DNA of 8,054 nucleotides, from the NCBI GenBank assembly GCA_003153585.1, contig PLZZ01000020.1:20196-28249 (forward strand). The letters run 5' to 3'. The stretch comes from Acidobacteriota bacterium. GTDB lineage: Bacteria; Acidobacteriota; Terriglobia; Acidiferrales; UBA7541. Numbering within the stretch: position 1 is the stretch's first letter; each line of letters opens with the position of its first letter. Position numbers and translations under genes: made by a program. The notes beneath the pieces were generated by a model, which saw nothing but the letters and a program-made list of their open reading frames with translations, was not told the DNA's origin and did not search any database. Below are positions 6,307-8,054 of the stretch, piece after piece.

Positions 6307-6308
6307 CC

Positions 6309-6914
6309 ATGAACACGCTCAAAAATTTTCGGAGTTACCTCTTGGTGTGCAGCTTGATTGTCCTGCTGCAGCCCCTTCGAGGACTCGCACAGCAGAGTGC
6401 AAACGCATCGAGGACAACCTCGGACCGAGACGGCCAACACGATTTCGATTTCGAGATTGGTACTTGGAAAACTCATCTATCGCGCCTCGAGAATCCTCTA
6501 ACAGGCTCCACTGCCTGGATCCAATATGAAGGCACTTCCGTCGTCCGAAAGATTTGGAATGGCCGCGCCAATATGGTCGAGCTTGAGGTTGACGGTCCAA
6601 CAGGTCACGTCGAGGGTTTAAGCCTACGTCTATACAATCCCCAATCCCACCAGTGGAGCCTGAATTTTGCTAACAGCAGAGGCGGTACCCTGAGCGTGCC
6701 GACGATTGGTGAGTTCAAAAACGGCCGCGGCGAGTTTTACGATCAGGAAGCCTTTAACGGCCGCACGATTCTTGTTCGAAATGTCTGGTCGGACATCACT
6801 CCTGATTCGTGCCACTTCGAACAGGCGTTCTCGGACGATGGCGGCAAAACTTGGGAGCTGAACTGGGTTGTGACAGACACACGGATCAAAGATGAATCTG
6901 ACAAGGCGCGCTGA
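6309..6914 (+). CDS. Secreted protein of unknown function (paralogue B of the gene at 4583)
   Basis: From ATG 6309 the product is 201 residues with a signal peptide (hydrophobic 10-20, likely cut after GLA at 27). A short linker (28-38) replaces the long one of paralogue A. The domain, from DRDGQHDFDFEIGTWKTHL to the C-terminus, aligns with paralogue A over its whole length with one single-residue indel; I count about 97 identities in about 163 positions (roughly 60%). Shared blocks are PLTGS (63-67), DGPTGH (95-100), LYNPQSHQW (108-116), GEFKNGRGEF (134-143), FSDDGGKTWE (174-183) and DESDKA (195-200). Conserved Trp, His, Asp and Gly positions suggest a common fold and ligand, possibly a calycin-type barrel (inference). 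It follows the NIPSNAP gene by 106 bases and has a much stronger ribosome site than paralogue A, suggesting higher translation. Confidence 0.88.
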   Translation: MNTLKNFRSYLLVCSLIVLLQPLRGLAQQSANASRTTSDRDGQHDFDFEIGTWKTHLSRLENPLTGSTAWIQYEGTSVVRKIWNGRANMVELEVDGPTGHVEGLSLRLYNPQSHQWSLNFANSRGGTLSVPTIGEFKNGRGEFYDQEAFNGRTILVRNVWSDITPDSCHFEQAFSDDGGKTWELNWVVTDTRIKDESDKAR

Positions 6915-6936
6915 ATTTCCCCGCGAAAGCCGAACT

Positions 6937-6999
6937 GCGGCGTCGAGTTTAACGTCGCGCTCCTGCTCACCGCCAGGAGTCGGGCACGTCTAACGTGCC
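6937..6999. repeat. Cluster of three consecutive intergenic hairpins
   Basis: Hairpin 1: GCGGCGT (6937-6943) with ACGTCGC (6952-6958), one G-T wobble, eight-base loop. Hairpin 2: CTCCTG (6960-6965) with CAGGAG (6974-6979), eight-base loop. Hairpin 3: GGCACGT (6983-6989), CTA, ACGTGCC (6993-6999), a perfect seven-pair stem. They lie 22-85 bases after the stop of paralogue B, with no T-run after any of them. The cluster could protect the 3' end of the message, act in factor-dependent termination, or be a REP-type element. The rest of the 178-base gap holds no gene; TATAAA at 7065-7070 is a possible -10 for the next gene but has no properly spaced -35. Confidence 0.45.
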
Positions 7000-7077
7000 A
7001 ATCAGGGGTGGGTAGTCACGGTGCGTAGCCCGTTTCAAACAAACCTCTTGATAATGCACGTCGATATAAACTTTGAC

Positions 7078-7083
7078 GGGAGG
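7078..7083 (+). promoter_or_regulatory. Shine-Dalgarno GGGAGG for the DUF2911 gene
   Basis: GGGAGG ends nine bases before ATG 7093. It fixes this start, which places a proper signal peptide at the N-terminus. Confidence 0.6.
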
Positions 7084-7092
7084 CATTCCCAT

Positions 7093-8054
7093 ATGAATCG
7101 AGCAACTCTGCGAGGATTTCTATTCTGCCTGCTGGCAGTCATTTCGGGCGCCACATCGCGTGCAAGCTCGGCTCAATCGTTCGTGCTCGATCTGCCTCTC
7201 GGCAGCCAACGCGCCGAAGTCTCACAGAGGATCGGGATCACCGATGTCACCATCGACTATCACCGGCCGCTCGTGAACGACCGCAAGATTTGGGGTGCCC
7301 TGGTTCCGTACGGCAAGGTATGGCGCGCTGGCGCGAATGAAAACACCACGATCACGTTCAGCGATCCCGTCCTGATTGAAGGCAAGCCGCTCGACAAGGG
7401 AACCTACGGGCTGCACATGATCCCGAATCCCGACGAGTGGACGATTATTTTCTCGAAGAACTCCACGTCTTGGGGTTCTTTCACCTACGACCCGGCGGAA
7501 GACGCGCTCCGCGTAACTGTGAAGCCCAAGCCTGCGGATATGCATAACGCGCTCACCTACGACTTCGACCAATTGCAGCCCGATTCCGCGGTAATTGAAC
7601 TGCAATGGGAGAAAATCGCGGCCCCGTTCAAAATTTCGGTGGACGTGCACGACGTCGTGCAAGCCAGCCTGAAAAAACAACTTCGCAACCTCGCGCAGTA
7701 CACCTGGATGAGCTGGGACGACGCGGCCAATTACCTGCTCGCGGAAAAAATCGCCTTGGATCAGGCGCTTACCTATGCAAACACGTCTATCCAAAATGAA
7801 GACCGCTACGAAAATGAGCTGACCAAGTCGAAGGTCCTCGCAGCACTCAATCGCAAGGACGAAGCCGCCACGGCGCAGAAGAAGGCGCTGGACCTTGCCA
7901 GCCCGCTCCAGATCCATTTATACGCTCGCCAACTGCAAGCCGAGAAGCGCAGCGATGAAGCCTTCGCGATCTTCCGCGAAAACGCGCAAAAGCATCCCGA
8001 CCAGTGGTTCGTGCATTCCGGGCTGGCTAGGATGTACTGCGCCCAGGGCAAGTT
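7093..8054 (+). CDS. Secreted DUF2911 protein with TPR-like C-terminal region (partial, runs off right edge)
   Basis: From ATG 7093 the frame is open to the window end: 320 codons plus two bases with no stop. Residues 1-27 are a signal peptide (basic NRATLR, core GFLFCLLAVISGA, likely cut after SSA). Residues about 38-190 match DUF2911: VSQRIGITDVTIDYHRP (43-59), KIWGALVPYGKVWRAGANEN (65-84), FSDPVLIEGKPL (89-100), GTYGLHMIPNPDEWTIIFSK (103-122) and SWGSFTYDPAEDALRVTVKP (126-145). This family is common in Bacteroidota and Acidobacteriota and has no assigned function. Residues about 205-320 are helical with TPR-like spacing (LAEKIALDQALTYAN; ALNRKDEAATAQKKALDLA; EKRSDEAFAIFRENAQKHPD; WFVHSGLARMYCAQGK), suggesting a protein-binding scaffold. 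It probably has its own promoter, given the 178-base gap. A 231-codon open frame on the opposite strand here is a shadow. Confidence 0.9.
   Translation, partial: MNRATLRGFLFCLLAVISGATSRASSAQSFVLDLPLGSQRAEVSQRIGITDVTIDYHRPLVNDRKIWGALVPYGKVWRAGANENTTITFSDPVLIEGKPLDKGTYGLHMIPNPDEWTIIFSKNSTSWGSFTYDPAEDALRVTVKPKPADMHNALTYDFDQLQPDSAVIELQWEKIAAPFKISVDVHDVVQASLKKQLRNLAQYTWMSWDDAANYLLAEKIALDQALTYANTSIQNEDRYENELTKSKVLAALNRKDEAATAQKKALDLASPLQIHLYARQLQAEKRSDEAFAIFRENAQKHPDQWFVHSGLARMYCAQGK

Noticed and set aside
6210..6308. Upstream in-frame ATG extending paralogue B by 33 residues
   Set aside because: There is no ribosome site at 6210, a very strong one precedes 6309, and the extension would precede the signal peptide.
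7048..7070. TTGATA and TATAAA as a sigma-70 promoter for the DUF2911 gene
   Set aside because: The two boxes are only 11 bases apart, too close for a standard promoter; TATAAA alone is kept as a remark only.
7222..7917. Long open frame (231 codons) on the minus strand
   Set aside because: It lies wholly inside the clear DUF2911 gene on the plus strand, which has a signal peptide, ribosome site and family motifs; the antisense peptide resembles nothing known.
1..8054. CRISPR array, transposon ends, tRNA or rRNA genes, phage or defence genes
   Set aside because: No regularly spaced repeats, tRNA-like cloverleaf, rRNA stretch, transposase motif or recognisable defence gene was found on either strand.

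Overview
The window looks like chromosomal DNA from a soil-type Acidobacteriota (Koribacter/Terriglobia-like). This is inferred from style, not from a marker gene: moderately GC-rich DNA, many small secreted proteins of unknown function, a NIPSNAP protein, and a DUF2911 protein with a helical-repeat C-terminus. No rRNA, tRNA, CRISPR array, transposase or phage gene is visible. The window reads as ordinary chromosome with one small accessory-looking cluster.

Region 1 (1-2956). A secreted protein, cut by the window edge, is read leftward from position 120. Diverging from it is a tight rightward block: ruvX (Holliday-junction resolvase-like, YqgF), mltG (endolytic murein transglycosylase), and two proteins I do not recognise. 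Junctions overlap by 1 and 4 bases, and the last one has a zero-base gap, so the four genes are very probably one transcript. The ruvX-mltG pairing is known from other phyla. The last two genes lie in the same reading frame, separated only by one TAG stop that abuts a GTG start with its own strong Shine-Dalgarno.

Region 2 (2957-4582). A leftward MocR-family regulator (GntR-type winged helix fused to a PLP-dependent aminotransferase-like domain) converges on region 1. Its 112-base upstream region is shared with the next, divergent gene. It carries two direct copies of AGTGGCTAT and an inverted copy of the core, the layout described for MocR-type operators.

Region 3 (4583-6914). Three rightward genes for exported proteins follow: a protein of unknown function, a NIPSNAP-family protein, and a paralogue of the first (about 60% identical by hand alignment). 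Each has a signal peptide. The gaps contain small palindromes but no genes. The MocR regulator is a plausible controller of at least the first gene.

Region 4 (6915-8054). A 178-base gap holds three consecutive hairpins. After it comes a secreted DUF2911 protein with a TPR-like C-terminal part, which runs off the right edge.

The best candidates for something undescribed are the MocR plus paralogue-NIPSNAP-paralogue cluster with its putative operator, and the two unknown genes attached to mltG. Neither can be called a new system from this sequence alone.
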